Notes: generated by a model from the letters alone, not told the origin. Numbered from the stretch's first letter, positions 41,614 to 49,788 are shown. The stretch is DNA of 64,000 bases from Gammaproteobacteria bacterium (GCA_036383255.1 DASVOS010000004.1:395577-459576), one strand, 5' to 3'. Program-made: numbers and translations.

Positions 41614-41690
41614 GGAGAGAGGATTCGGAGGTGATGACGTTGCGATGAAAGGGGAAGGCGTCGGCGGCGGGGCTGCCGCGCCAGTGCAGT

Positions 41691-41730
41691 GGGGGTGTCG
41701 TCGAACAACGGCGACGACACCCCCCTTTTT
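41691..41730 (+). terminator. Very strong intrinsic terminator
   Basis: A perfect 13-bp stem GGGGGTGTCGTCG / CGACGACACCCCC with an 8-base loop, followed by C and TTTTT. It closes the CTERM/Arg-rich transcript. Confidence 0.92.
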
Positions 41731-41772
41731 AAAACCATCTTGGAAGCTACTGCGCGCTTCTGAGATGGTTTT
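41731..41772. repeat. Shortened copy D of the dispersed palindromic repeat
   Basis: AAAACCATCTTGGAAGC and GCTTCTGAGATGGTTTT pair over 17 positions (15 Watson-Crick, two G-U) around TACTGCGC. The GAAGCTACTGCGC core matches the left end of copy B; the middle and right core seen in copies A-C are missing. Confidence 0.65.
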
Positions 41773-41782
41773 CAAAGGTTAG

Positions 41783-41930
41783 AAAGCCGGTCCTGATGGG
41801 CCGGCACATTCCAAGGTGCGCGGTTCGTTTCCCGCGCGCCGCGGGGGTTGGGGCCACGGCAGATAGTTGCCGCAGGAGCCCTGATGCCGGGCTCAGTATT
41901 CACAATTGAATACTGGGCCCTTTTCTTTTT
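41783..41930 (+). ncRNA. Candidate structured regulatory RNA with terminator/antiterminator
   Basis: Hairpins in order: GCCGGTCC-TGAT-GGGCCGGC (41786-41805), about 9 bp of GGTGCGCGG/CCGCGCGCC (about 41815-41840), CGGCA/TGCCG (about 41857-41872), then two exclusive pairings: GAGCCC (41876-41881) with GGGCTC (41889-41894), or GGGCTCAGTATTC (41889-41901) with GAATACTGGGCCC (41908-41920), the latter followed by TTTTCTTTTT. The second is a textbook intrinsic terminator, the first would block it. No known class is recognised. It precedes the membrane protein gene at 41965 by 35 bases. Confidence 0.6.
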
Positions 41931-41964
41931 AGGCCCCTTATACTCAAGGTGAAGGGGGTGTCTC

Positions 41965-42738
41965 ATGGGTGCTGGCGGTCAGCGCGGCTTCGTCCGGTCC
42001 TCGGTCATGGACCTGGCCTTCCTGTTCCTGCTCATCGTCTGCGGCATCCTCGCCTGGAAGGCCCTGGACACGCTGCTTAGCGGCGAGTTCGCGCTCAGCT
42101 TCTTCATGGCCTGGCTCATCGCTTCCGCCATCGCCTGGTGGTGGACACGCCAGCAACCGCTTCTGTTGCGCGTGCCCGTGGGCTTCCTGCTCTACCTCGG
42201 CCTCAGTTCTGTGCTGCTGCCCCTCGCCTGGTGGTCGCAGTCCAGGCTCGCGGTGGCCGCGGAAGCAGCCGTGGCGGTGGTGCTGGCGAGTTACGTGGGG
42301 GCCTGGCTCACGCGCCTCATCGAGCCCAAGGTGCGGGTCGCGCCGCCTTGGTACCTGGATCAGCGCATCAACCTGATCGCGGACCTGGCCCGCTGGGTCT
42401 TCGTCGCGGGCATCGCCTGGTTCGTGGTGGGCGTGCTGCCGCTGCTCCTGGTGTTCCTCTTGCCGGTGGAGTGGATCACCTGGGCCGCGCTGGCCTGGGC
42501 CTGCGTCACTCTCGCGTGGTATCTCTATAAGTCTCGTCCGGGCCGGATGCGGGTATTGAAGGTGCCGCTGGGGCTGTGGGTGTTCGTCGCGGCGGCGGTG
42601 CTGCTGAAGCTGCTCCAGCCGCAGCTCATAGGACCGCTGGAGGCGGGCTCCATCGCCGAGATCGGTTATCTCGTGTATGCATCACTAGTGGCAGCGCTGT
42701 TCGCGGAGATCGTAGTGCTCGGCACGCCGCGCCCCTAG
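41965..42738 (+). CDS. Polytopic membrane protein of unknown function
   Basis: A 257-residue protein with six to eight predicted membrane helices: about 16-34, 45-60, 68-88, 93-113, 137-165, 170-185, 200-220 and 232-250. Short charged loops include RLIEPKVRVAPPWYLDQR and YKSRPGRMRVLKV. I see no transporter or enzyme signature. Start 41965 has GGGGGTG upstream; a second ATG at 42007 is possible. Its position right behind the attenuator-like RNA suggests it is the controlled gene. Convergent overlap of 4 bases with the glycosylase gene. Confidence 0.78.
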   Translation: MGAGGQRGFVRSSVMDLAFLFLLIVCGILAWKALDTLLSGEFALSFFMAWLIASAIAWWWTRQQPLLLRVPVGFLLYLGLSSVLLPLAWWSQSRLAVAAEAAVAVVLASYVGAWLTRLIEPKVRVAPPWYLDQRINLIADLARWVFVAGIAWFVVGVLPLLLVFLLPVEWITWAALAWACVTLAWYLYKSRPGRMRVLKVPLGLWVFVAAAVLLKLLQPQLIGPLEAGSIAEIGYLVYASLVAALFAEIVVLGTPRP

Positions 42739-43166
42739 ACGATCTCCCAGTCTTCCCTGCCGCCCCTGACTACGCGGAACAAGAGGTGCGGCTTGATGAC
42801 CTTGATGTCTGAAAACTGCTTGCGCCACCTGGGATCGCGCTTGCGCAGCTTCTTGTCCAGGTGTTGCCACTCGTATTCCATCTGGCCGCGGGTAACCTTG
42901 AGAGAACGTGGGACTAACCTCCCACCGCCGATCTTGGAGGCGTCGAAGTTGTAGCCCCGACGGGTGGCTTCGGCGTGGATGGCCCTCAGGTAGGCCGCGA
43001 TCAGCTGGCGTGGGCGCTTGGATTCCTGGAAGCGCCTTAGCTGGGGATGGTGCTTGTAGCCCCGGGTCTTGCCCTGGAGCACCGCCTGGGCCAGCAGAGC
43101 CTCACGCCAGAGGGCCACTAAGCCCTTCGGGTCGAGATACTGCGGATGCAGGGACCAGAGCCTCAC
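42735..43166 (-). CDS. Pyrimidine dimer DNA glycosylase (T4 endonuclease V family)
   Basis: A 143-residue protein of the Pyr_excise family. Seen: N-terminus MRLWSLHPQYLDPKGLVALW with the conserved residues around the catalytic N-terminus and Glu (REALLAQ), then GKTRGYKHHPQLRRF and RGQMEYEWQHLDKKL. T4 endonuclease V removes UV-induced cyclobutane dimers by glycosylase/AP-lyase action. Bacterial relatives of this length are often annotated by domain only. It overlaps the NTF2-like gene by 4 bases, forming a small minus-strand unit. Confidence 0.88.
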   Translation of the reverse strand: MRLWSLHPQYLDPKGLVALWREALLAQAVLQGKTRGYKHHPQLRRFQESKRPRQLIAAYLRAIHAEATRRGYNFDASKIGGGRLVPRSLKVTRGQMEYEWQHLDKKLRKRDPRWRKQFSDIKVIKPHLLFRVVRGGREDWEIV

Positions 43167-43534
43167 GGCCGCTTCGCCAGCACGCTGGCATCGAAGAAGA
43201 CTTCATTGCGACTGATCTTGCCGTCCGAAAGTTCCACGATATCCAGTCCTGCCACTTCCACTTCCCGTCCGTCAGTGGGAATGCAGGCTCGCCATTTGAG
43301 GCAGAAGCCCTTGGCCGTAGGCAGTATCTCCTCCGCTTGCCATGCCCAATCGGGATTCTTCGCCAGCAGCTTCCGGAAGTAGGGCAAGAGTTCCGCGCCA
43401 CGCAGTCCCTGGGGCCGGCCCGGGTCGGCGTAGTAAGCATCCTCGGTATAGAAGCTCCGCAGGCGCTCCGGTCGGTTGCCGGTCCAGGCGGCGAGCCAGT
43501 CGCTGCAGAACGCCGCCAGTTCAGGGTGTTCCAT
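43163..43534 (-). CDS. NTF2-like/SnoaL-like protein
   Basis: A 123-residue single alpha+beta barrel protein. Seen: AAFCSDWLAAWTGNRPERLRSFYTEDAYYADP (helix then strand; family hallmark), PYFRKLLAKNP and a closing strand VAGLDIVELSDGKISRNEVFFD. Such folds serve as isomerases, dehydratases or binding proteins. No signal peptide. It overlaps both neighbours (4 bases with the glycosylase, 14 bases with the membrane protein), suggesting cotranscription with them. Confidence 0.85.
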   Translation of the reverse strand: MEHPELAAFCSDWLAAWTGNRPERLRSFYTEDAYYADPGRPQGLRGAELLPYFRKLLAKNPDWAWQAEEILPTAKGFCLKWRACIPTDGREVEVAGLDIVELSDGKISRNEVFFDASVLAKRP

Positions 43535-44342
43535 CGGTTTCGGCCATGCGTCCCGCGCGGCGCCTCAGCAGCCACACGATGAGCATGTAAGGCGCCACCA
43601 GCGCGGCGAGCATCAGGTATTCGAACGGCAGCAGGTTGTGGGAAGTCCGGTCCCGGGAGAAGTCCAACATGATGCCCAGGGTCTTGAGCGCCACCAGTGC
43701 GAGCGGCGCGGCGGCGAGCCAGCGCCATTTGTCCCGCCAGCTGATGACGCCCCAGACCGGCCACACGAAGCAGGCGGCGAGGGCGGCCAGTATCGCCACG
43801 TAGAACACCACCAGGATGAGGCCGTCGCCCGCGGAAGCGGGTCGGTTCATCTGTTCCTTATAAGCTTGTTCCTGGCGCTTCTTCTCCTCGTCCTGCATGG
43901 GCTTCACCCAGGCGGCGGGCGTATGGCCTGGGCCGGGCAAGCCATCCCAAGTGAAGTAATAGCTGTCGTCGCTGTGGTAGTCCAGAAATGGATAGCCGGA
44001 GTCCATCGCCGCCAATTGCACATGGATCGAGTGGACTTCGCAGGTTTCCGTGCACGCGAACCAGCCCAGGGCTTCGCCCTCGCCGGCGGGATGGACGGAA
44101 GAGGCGTTGGACTGGGCGGGCACTTCCTTGTCATTGGCGTAAGGACGCACCCATATCTTGACGGGCACATTCGAGGAATAATGCACGTGCACATAGACCG
44201 CGTCATAGCTGTGCAACATGGCCCCGTTCGCCGGATCTACTTCCACGATGGCGACGGTGGCATGGGGCGCAGGTGCTTCGGCGGCCTGGGCTGCGGCGGC
44301 GATGCCAAACGCGATGACTGTCAACCAGGCGCGCAGCCGCAT
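43521..44342 (-). CDS. Exported protein with C-terminal membrane segments, unknown function
   Basis: A 273-residue protein: signal peptide ending near AQA, a soluble beta-rich domain (about 22-160) with the phrase VEVDPANGAMLHSYDAVYVHVHYSSN, then a linker rich in Lys/Glu/Gln, then three membrane helices (about 172-195, 205-220, 240-260) and a basic tail. The soluble part could be an Ig-like or cupredoxin-like fold; two cysteines in FACTETCEVHSIHVQ and nearby His could bind metal. Family not recognised. It overlaps the NTF2-like gene. Confidence 0.75.
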   Translation of the reverse strand: MRLRAWLTVIAFGIAAAAQAAEAPAPHATVAIVEVDPANGAMLHSYDAVYVHVHYSSNVPVKIWVRPYANDKEVPAQSNASSVHPAGEGEALGWFACTETCEVHSIHVQLAAMDSGYPFLDYHSDDSYYFTWDGLPGPGHTPAAWVKPMQDEEKKRQEQAYKEQMNRPASAGDGLILVVFYVAILAALAACFVWPVWGVISWRDKWRWLAAAPLALVALKTLGIMLDFSRDRTSHNLLPFEYLMLAALVAPYMLIVWLLRRRAGRMAETDGTP

Positions 44343-44377
44343 GTGTTTTCGCTCCCCGAGATGCCCCGGGGCTTATC

Positions 44378-45130
44378 TTACGCCGGCTTCACGTAGGCCA
44401 AGAGCTCCGCGAGTCCCGCACCGCTGCCGTCTACCGCAGCCCCGAGTTCCTCCGCCGGCTGACCCAGGCGGTTGACCCAGAACGTCGGGTAGCCGAAGGC
44501 TTTCGCGCCGGCCGCGTCCCAGCCGGCGAAGGCGGCGAACAGCATCTGTTCCTTGGGCAGACCGAAGGCGTCCACGCCCAGGTGGTAGGCACGCGCATCG
44601 GGCTTGAAGGCGCCGGCGAGGTCGGTGCTGAGCACCTTGTCGAACACGCCCTCCAGCCCCGAGTTGGCGATGCCGGCGTCCAGCATCCCGCGGGTGAAGT
44701 TGGAGAGGAACGCGAGCTTGAGCCCCGCTGCCTTGAGGGTGCGCAGTGCATCTGCCGCATCCGGCCAGGCCTTGAGTTTGAGGTACGCGCCCATCAGGCG
44801 CTCCTCGTCCGCGGCGCTCATCTCGAGCTTGAGCGTCTTGGCGCTGAAGCGCAGCGCGTCGCGGGTCACGCTCCAGAAGTCCTGGTAGCGGCCGGTGAGG
44901 GTGCGCAGCCAGGTGTACTCGAACTGGCGGGTGCGCCACAGCTCCGTGAGAGCCTGCCCCTGTTCCGGGTACATCTGCTTCACCAGCGCGAACACGGGGC
45001 GCGGGTCGAACACAGGGAAGGCGTCGAACAACACCACCCGGATGCCGGCGGGCGCGGCGGACACGCGCAGGGGCAGGCTGGTGGCGGCGAAGCCGGCGGC
45101 GGTGAGTTTCAGGAATTCGCGGCGGTCCAT
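44378..45130 (-). CDS. Haloacid dehalogenase type II-like protein with Tat-type signal
   Basis: A 250-residue HAD protein. An N-terminal Tat-like signal MDRREFLKLTAAGFAATSLPLRVSA precedes the domain, unusual for this normally cytoplasmic class. Motif I is VVLFDAFPVFD with the nucleophile Asp in place; motif II AFLSNF with the expected Ser/Asn, Lys in AGAFKPDAR, and motif III/IV FAGWDAAGAKAFG with Asp. The expected YGTLFD is replaced by FPVFD. It should dehalogenate 2-haloacids or act on phosphorylated or halogenated organic acids. Confidence 0.85.
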   Translation of the reverse strand: MDRREFLKLTAAGFAATSLPLRVSAAPAGIRVVLFDAFPVFDPRPVFALVKQMYPEQGQALTELWRTRQFEYTWLRTLTGRYQDFWSVTRDALRFSAKTLKLEMSAADEERLMGAYLKLKAWPDAADALRTLKAAGLKLAFLSNFTRGMLDAGIANSGLEGVFDKVLSTDLAGAFKPDARAYHLGVDAFGLPKEQMLFAAFAGWDAAGAKAFGYPTFWVNRLGQPAEELGAAVDGSGAGLAELLAYVKPA

Positions 45131-45196
45131 GGCGGGTCCAGCGGGGGCGCGAGGCTGCGCCAGCCATCCCTAGACCGCGGCTGCCGGAGGCTTATT

Positions 45197-45841
45197 TCAG
45201 GAAGGCAGGCTGCGCTTGGACTCAAGCCACTTGGTCAGTGGAGCCCACTGCTCCCAATCCGGCTCCGCGAGATACGGCGGCAGCTCATGGATGCCCAGGC
45301 CCCGCGAGTAAGCCCTTATGTAGTTCTGCGCGTCCCGAAACTTCGCGATGAACGGCACCTTGAGCCCCTCAAGGAACTGCTCCAGCTCGCCGAATACCAG
45401 GAGGTTCTCCCGCACTCGGTTCGCCACCACGGCGATCTTCACCTCGCGGCGTTCCACCTTGCCCACGTCCAGCAGTTCCTTGATGAACTTGGCCGCGGCG
45501 CCGATGTCGATGGGCGAGGGCAGCACCGGCACCACGATGGTCTCGGCATGGCGCACGAGCTGGGTGAGCTCCGCGCCGTGGGCGCGGGCCGGTGGGTCGA
45601 TGATGAGGTAGTCGGTGTTGCGGGGCAGGTGCTTCAGGCCATCCTTGACCGCATTCACGCCCACGATGGGGTCCCGCTCCGCCGGGCGCTTGGCCAACCA
45701 GTCCAGGCTCGAGGTCTGGGGATCGTAGTCCGCGAGCGCCACCGTACCTTCCCAGTTCGTGGCGAAGTAGGCGGCGATGCTGGTGGCGAGGGTACTTTTC
45801 CCACAACCACCTTTCGCATTCATGACCATTATCGTTCGCAT
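45197..45841 (-). CDS. ParA/MinD-family ATPase
   Basis: A 214-residue P-loop ATPase. Start at 45841 (MRTIMVMNAKGGCGKST) with a GGGGAGGGGCGATCTC ribosome binding region. Seen: deviant Walker A KGGCGKST at residues 10-17, DYDPQTSSLDWLAKRP, Walker B-like YLIIDPPARAH. Such proteins position plasmids, chromosomes or large protein complexes. There is no ParB, replication gene or parS-like repeat nearby, so a role in placing a cell-envelope or carboxysome/chemosensory complex is as likely as DNA partition. Confidence 0.9.
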   Translation of the reverse strand: MRTIMVMNAKGGCGKSTLATSIAAYFATNWEGTVALADYDPQTSSLDWLAKRPAERDPIVGVNAVKDGLKHLPRNTDYLIIDPPARAHGAELTQLVRHAETIVVPVLPSPIDIGAAAKFIKELLDVGKVERREVKIAVVANRVRENLLVFGELEQFLEGLKVPFIAKFRDAQNYIRAYSRGLGIHELPPYLAEPDWEQWAPLTKWLESKRSLPS

Positions 45842-45891
45842 GAGATCGCCCCTCCCCGGATGCGAAAGAGTATAACTCGCGGTATGTATAA

Positions 45892-45954
45892 GACCCGACA
45901 CGCATCGGTAATGTCTGCTTCGACCGTAACCGCATCCCTTTATATAGTCGGGTC
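45892..45954 (+). promoter_or_regulatory. Divergent promoter region with GACCCGAC/GTCGGGTC inverted repeat
   Basis: GACCCGAC (45892-45899) and GTCGGGTC (45947-45954) form a perfect 8-bp inverted repeat; the right half ends directly before the ATG of the SDR gene. A TATATA box (around 45941-45946) precedes that ATG by under 10 bases, hinting at a leaderless or very short-leader message. No Shine-Dalgarno is visible for the SDR. Confidence 0.4.
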
Positions 45955-46731
45955 ATGAAGATCAGTCTCGACGGCAAGCGCGCGCTGGTGACCGGCGCCA
46001 ACTCCGGTATCGGCCAGGCCATCGCCCAGGGCCTGGCCCGGGCCGGCGCCCTGGTCGCCATCAACTACGTCACCCGCCCGGAGGCCGCGGAGCAGGTGGC
46101 GCGCGGGATCGGCGCCGGCAAGGCGCTCACGGTCGAGGCGGACGTGACGGACGAGCGCCAGGTGCAGGCCATGTTCGGGAAGCTCGACCAGGCCTGGGGC
46201 GGCCTGGACGTGCTGGTGAACTGCGCGGGCATCGACGGCAAGCGCGCATTCGGCTGGGAGGTGGACTGCGAGACCTGGCGCCGCGTGATCGAGGTGAACC
46301 TGTTCGGCGCCTTCAACTGCGCGCGCCAGGCCCTGCAGCGCATGGTGCAGCAGAAGTCCGGCGTGGTGCTCAACGTGAGCTCGGTGCACGAGGTCATCCC
46401 CTGGTCCGGCTACAGCGCCTACACCGCGAGCAAGGCCGGGCTCGCCATGCTCACCAAGACCCTGGCCCAGGAGGCGGCGCCCCACGGTGTGCGGGTGCTC
46501 GCCATCGCGCCCGGCGCCATCAGGACACCCATCAACGAGGAGGTATGGAGCGACCACTCCATGCTCAACGACCTCCTAGCCAAGATCCCGGAAGGGCGCA
46601 TGGGCAGCGTGGAAGACGTGGCGGACGTCGCGGTGCTGCTCGCCTCCGACGCGGCGCGCTACATGACCGGCAGCAGCGTGTATGTGGACGGCGGCATGAC
46701 GCTGTTCCCGTCCTTCACCCACGGCGGCTGA
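45955..46731 (+). CDS. Short-chain dehydrogenase (glucose 1-dehydrogenase type)
   Basis: A 258-residue classical SDR: TGANSGIGQAIAQGL at residue 12, NCAGIDG near 89, Ser in NVSSVHEVIPW and the catalytic YTASKAGLAML. It ends in the conserved YMTGSSVYVDGGMTLFPSF, typical of SDRs called glucose 1-dehydrogenases. The sequence suggests a sugar or polyol substrate; the next gene, a GH15 glycosidase that releases glucose, begins 1 base after its stop, which makes glucose oxidation a reasonable inference. Confidence 0.92.
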   Translation: MKISLDGKRALVTGANSGIGQAIAQGLARAGALVAINYVTRPEAAEQVARGIGAGKALTVEADVTDERQVQAMFGKLDQAWGGLDVLVNCAGIDGKRAFGWEVDCETWRRVIEVNLFGAFNCARQALQRMVQQKSGVVLNVSSVHEVIPWSGYSAYTASKAGLAMLTKTLAQEAAPHGVRVLAIAPGAIRTPINEEVWSDHSMLNDLLAKIPEGRMGSVEDVADVAVLLASDAARYMTGSSVYVDGGMTLFPSFTHGG

Positions 46732-46732
46732 G

Positions 46733-48556
46733 ATGGCCGCGCAGCCGGATGCCTTCGACCCGGCCCACCCGCCGGACTTCAAGCCGCTCGACGCCTACGG
46801 CCTCATCGGCGACACCCGCACCGCCGCGCTGGTCGGGCGCGACGGCTCCATGGACTGGCTGTGCCTGCCGGCCTTCGACAGTCCGGCGGTGTTCGCCGCG
46901 CTGCTGGATCCCGCCGCCGGCCGCTGCTGCATCCAGCCCACGCAGCCCTTCCACGGCTGGCAGCGCTACGAGGCCGGCACCAACATCCTGTGTACCGAGT
47001 TCGAGTGCGCCACCGGCCGCGCGCGTCTCCGCGACCTCATGCCCATCGTGCAGGAGCGCCGCCCCCACGAGGCGGAGATCCATCGCGAGATGGAGTGTAT
47101 TTCCGGCGAGATGGAGTTTGAGCTGACGTTCGAGCCCGCTTTCGACTTCGCACGTGCGCGCACCGAAGTGGAGCTCACGGAGCACGGCGCGGTGGCGCGC
47201 GGGCCGGACGGCGCCTGCCTGGTGCTCACCACCACGGTGCCGCTCCAGCGCACCCGGCGCGGCGCCGCGGGCCGGCTCAAGCTCAAGGCCGGCCAGGACT
47301 GCTGGTCCGTGCTGGGCTGGCAGGGTTCGCCCAAGCACCCGGTGGCCGCCTACCGCTGCGACCAGCGCCTCTGGCGCACCCGCGAGTTCTGGCACCGGTG
47401 GCTCGCCACCCTGCGCTACGAGGGCGACTACCGCGCCGCGGTGGAGCGCAGCATGCTCACCATGAAGCTGCTCACCTACTCCCAGACCGGCGCGCTCATC
47501 GCCTCGCCCACCGCCAGCGTGCCGGAGTGGGCCGGCGGGGGCCGCAACTGGGACTACCGCTACAGCTGGGTGCGGGATTCCTCGTTCATGCTGCGCGCGC
47601 TGTTCGCGGTGGACTACACCGACGAAGGCACCGGCTTCCTGGATTGGCTGCTGAAGCGCTGTACCGAGGACAAGCTCAACCTGCGGGTGATGTACAGCGT
47701 GCACGGCGACCTGGACGTGGCTGAGGAAGAGCTCGCGCTGCGCGGCTGGCGCGACTCGAAGCCCGTGCGCATCGGCAATGCCGCGGTGGAACAGTTCCAG
47801 CTCGACATCTACGGCAGCCTCATCGACGCGGCGCTGCACTATCACGATTCCGGGGGCGTGCTCACGGTGGCGGAGGCGGAGACGCTGGTGCAGCTGGTGG
47901 AGCAGGTGGCACGGCGCTGGCGCGAACCGGACCAGGGCATCTGGGAGAGCCGCGGCGAGCCGCGCCACTACACCTATTCGAAGGTGTGGGCCTGGGTGGC
48001 GCTGGTGCGCGGCGCGGACCTGGCGCAGAAGCTGCGCCTGGAGGCGCGCCGCGAGGCCTGGCTCAAGGACGCGAAGGAACTGCAGGCGGAGCTCCTGGAG
48101 AAGGCATTCCATCCCAGGCTCAAGGCCTTCACCCAGTCTTACGGCAGCGAGGTGCTGGATTCCTCGGTGCTGGTGATGCCCATCACCGGCATCATCGCGG
48201 CGGACGACCCGCGCTTCGGATCCACACGCGAGGCGGTGGTCTCGCGCCTCACCGCAGGGCGCTACCCGCTGCTCTACCGCTACGATCACAAGCAGGTGGA
48301 TGACGGCGTCGGCGGGCCGGAGGGCGCGTTCCTGCTGCCCTCGTTCTGGCTGGTGGAGGGTCTCGCCATGGCGGGCCGGCTGCAGGAGGCGCGCGCCGCG
48401 TTCTCCATGCTGGTGAGCTACGCCTCGCCGCTGGGTCTCCTGAGCGAGCAGGTGGACCCGCGCGACGGCTCCCTGCTCGGCAACTTCCCACAGGGCTTCA
48501 GCCACCTCGGCCTCATCAACGCGGCGCTGCGCCTGGAAGCCTGGCAGGCGGGCTGA
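46733..48556 (+). CDS. Glycoside hydrolase family 15 protein (glucoamylase/trehalase-like)
   Basis: A 607-residue inverting glycosidase. Seen: N-terminal beta-sandwich beginning YGLIGDTRTAALVGRDGSMD, the (alpha/alpha)6 domain with GGRNWDYRYSWVRDSSFMLR near 270, the catalytic-acid region DQGIWESRGEPRHYTYSKVW near 400 and the catalytic-base region LLSEQVDPRDGSLLGNFPQG near 565. No signal peptide, so intracellular. Family members cleave alpha-glucosidic bonds of starch, maltose or trehalose; which one cannot be decided. Operon with the preceding SDR (1-base gap). Confidence 0.93.
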   Translation: MAAQPDAFDPAHPPDFKPLDAYGLIGDTRTAALVGRDGSMDWLCLPAFDSPAVFAALLDPAAGRCCIQPTQPFHGWQRYEAGTNILCTEFECATGRARLRDLMPIVQERRPHEAEIHREMECISGEMEFELTFEPAFDFARARTEVELTEHGAVARGPDGACLVLTTTVPLQRTRRGAAGRLKLKAGQDCWSVLGWQGSPKHPVAAYRCDQRLWRTREFWHRWLATLRYEGDYRAAVERSMLTMKLLTYSQTGALIASPTASVPEWAGGGRNWDYRYSWVRDSSFMLRALFAVDYTDEGTGFLDWLLKRCTEDKLNLRVMYSVHGDLDVAEEELALRGWRDSKPVRIGNAAVEQFQLDIYGSLIDAALHYHDSGGVLTVAEAETLVQLVEQVARRWREPDQGIWESRGEPRHYTYSKVWAWVALVRGADLAQKLRLEARREAWLKDAKELQAELLEKAFHPRLKAFTQSYGSEVLDSSVLVMPITGIIAADDPRFGSTREAVVSRLTAGRYPLLYRYDHKQVDDGVGGPEGAFLLPSFWLVEGLAMAGRLQEARAAFSMLVSYASPLGLLSEQVDPRDGSLLGNFPQGFSHLGLINAALRLEAWQAG

Positions 48557-48795
48557 TCCAGCCCTTCGCCGCGGGCGTGGACCATCCGCGTAGTGGAACA
48601 GGTGCATGCATATCAGGACTAATTCAGCGTCCGGGTGAACTTACCGCGCGGCGTACTGTCCGCCGGACATCCAGGAATAAACCGGACACTGCGCCGGTTG
48701 CTACAACTCGTTACAAATTAAAAACTATTGCCCGGAACTCTCCCAATAGACTATGCGTCTATTCCGCGTGCAGAACCCAACCCCGGCATCCACCC

Positions 48796-49758
48796 ATGCT
48801 CATTGACGGATATTTCCAGGCGATACCGCATGCACCGCGCCCGCCGCTGCCGGATGCGGCGCTGTCGCTGCCGCCGGCGGACCTGGAGCACAGCGACCGC
48901 GTCCACGCGAGCTGGCTCCGGCACTTCCGGACGCTGCCGTCCGGCGCGCGCATCCTCGACATCGCCATGGGCATTGGCCCGGTGGCACTGATCGCGCGGC
49001 AGGTGTCGCGGGAGGAGCAGCGGGATTTCGAGCTGCACAGCCTCGACCGGGCCGCCACCCTGAGCGCCGCGCCGCTGGTGCTGGACGGCATCGCGTTCCA
49101 TGCCTGCCGCTACGACGAGACCACGCCCTTCGCGGACGGCTACTTCGACGCGGTGGGCGGCCAGTGGCTGGCACCGGAGGAAGGCGGCTGCCTCGGCGAA
49201 CTGCGCCGCGTGCTGAAGTCCGGCGGGCATGCGCGCTTCATGTTCCACGCGGCGGACGGCGCAGCCCACCGGCTCTGCCAGGTGCGCCTGCAGGCCATCG
49301 GCGCGCTGCTGGATGAATTCCAGCTCATCGTGCACGCGCGCCACATGTTCGAAGTGGCTTTCACGCAGGAGACGGCGCTGCGGCGCGACCTCCTGCGGGC
49401 CACCATGCTGGCGCTGGACAGCCAGCAGCGCTATATCGACGCCGCCGCGGGCTTCCGCGCCTGGAGCCGCGGCATACCCAATGCCCAGGCGGGCGAGCAG
49501 GTGTTGCAGCACATCACCCGCTGCTGGGAGCGGCGCGGGGACATGACGCTGGCCCAGGCGAACGCACAACTCGACCGGCTGGAGGAACGGCTGCGTGCCG
49601 CCGAGGCGCGCATGCGCGCCGTGTGCGCGCTGGCGTTGGATGAGGCGGAAGCGCAACGCATCGGTGGACTGTTCAAGACCTCAGGCTTCGCCAGCGTGAG
49701 AGTGCGGCCTCTGGAGGAAGCAGGTCTGCTTTTGGGTTGGGACTTGATAGCGGCTTAG
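48796..49758 (+). CDS. SAM-dependent methyltransferase-like protein
   Basis: A 320-residue protein. ATG 48796 starts MLIDGYFQAIPHAPRPPLP. The Rossmann-type methyltransferase core (about 35-190) has motif I ARILDIAMGIGPVALIA, acidic motif II ELHSLDRA and the post-motif FADGYFDAVGGQWLA. The C-terminal half is helical (coiled-coil-like, LDRLEERLRAAEARMRAV) and has no catalytic motif I know. Substrate unknown. The 239-base gap upstream is AT-rich with no other feature I recognise. Confidence 0.8.
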   Translation: MLIDGYFQAIPHAPRPPLPDAALSLPPADLEHSDRVHASWLRHFRTLPSGARILDIAMGIGPVALIARQVSREEQRDFELHSLDRAATLSAAPLVLDGIAFHACRYDETTPFADGYFDAVGGQWLAPEEGGCLGELRRVLKSGGHARFMFHAADGAAHRLCQVRLQAIGALLDEFQLIVHARHMFEVAFTQETALRRDLLRATMLALDSQQRYIDAAAGFRAWSRGIPNAQAGEQVLQHITRCWERRGDMTLAQANAQLDRLEERLRAAEARMRAVCALALDEAEAQRIGGLFKTSGFASVRVRPLEEAGLLLGWDLIAA

Positions 49759-49788
49759 ACGCGCTTGTCCCAGAGTGCCACCACGCTG

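Noticed and set aside
40123..41775. 550-codon antisense frame opposite the CTERM gene and the Arg-rich gene
   Set aside because: His/Gly/Val-rich shadow product without signal or domain; it also runs through a strong terminator.
41815..41845. tRNA-like GGTTCG(T)TTCCC segment
   Set aside because: It resembles a T-arm but there is no acceptor stem, D-arm or anticodon arm in proper places; it fits better as one hairpin of the structured RNA.
41783..41930. 6S RNA
   Set aside because: The length and terminator could fit, but the long central-bubble hairpin and conserved 6S blocks are absent.
45197..45841. Plasmid or integrative element partition locus
   Set aside because: Only a ParA-like ATPase is present; no ParB, replication initiator, integrase or direct repeats nearby.
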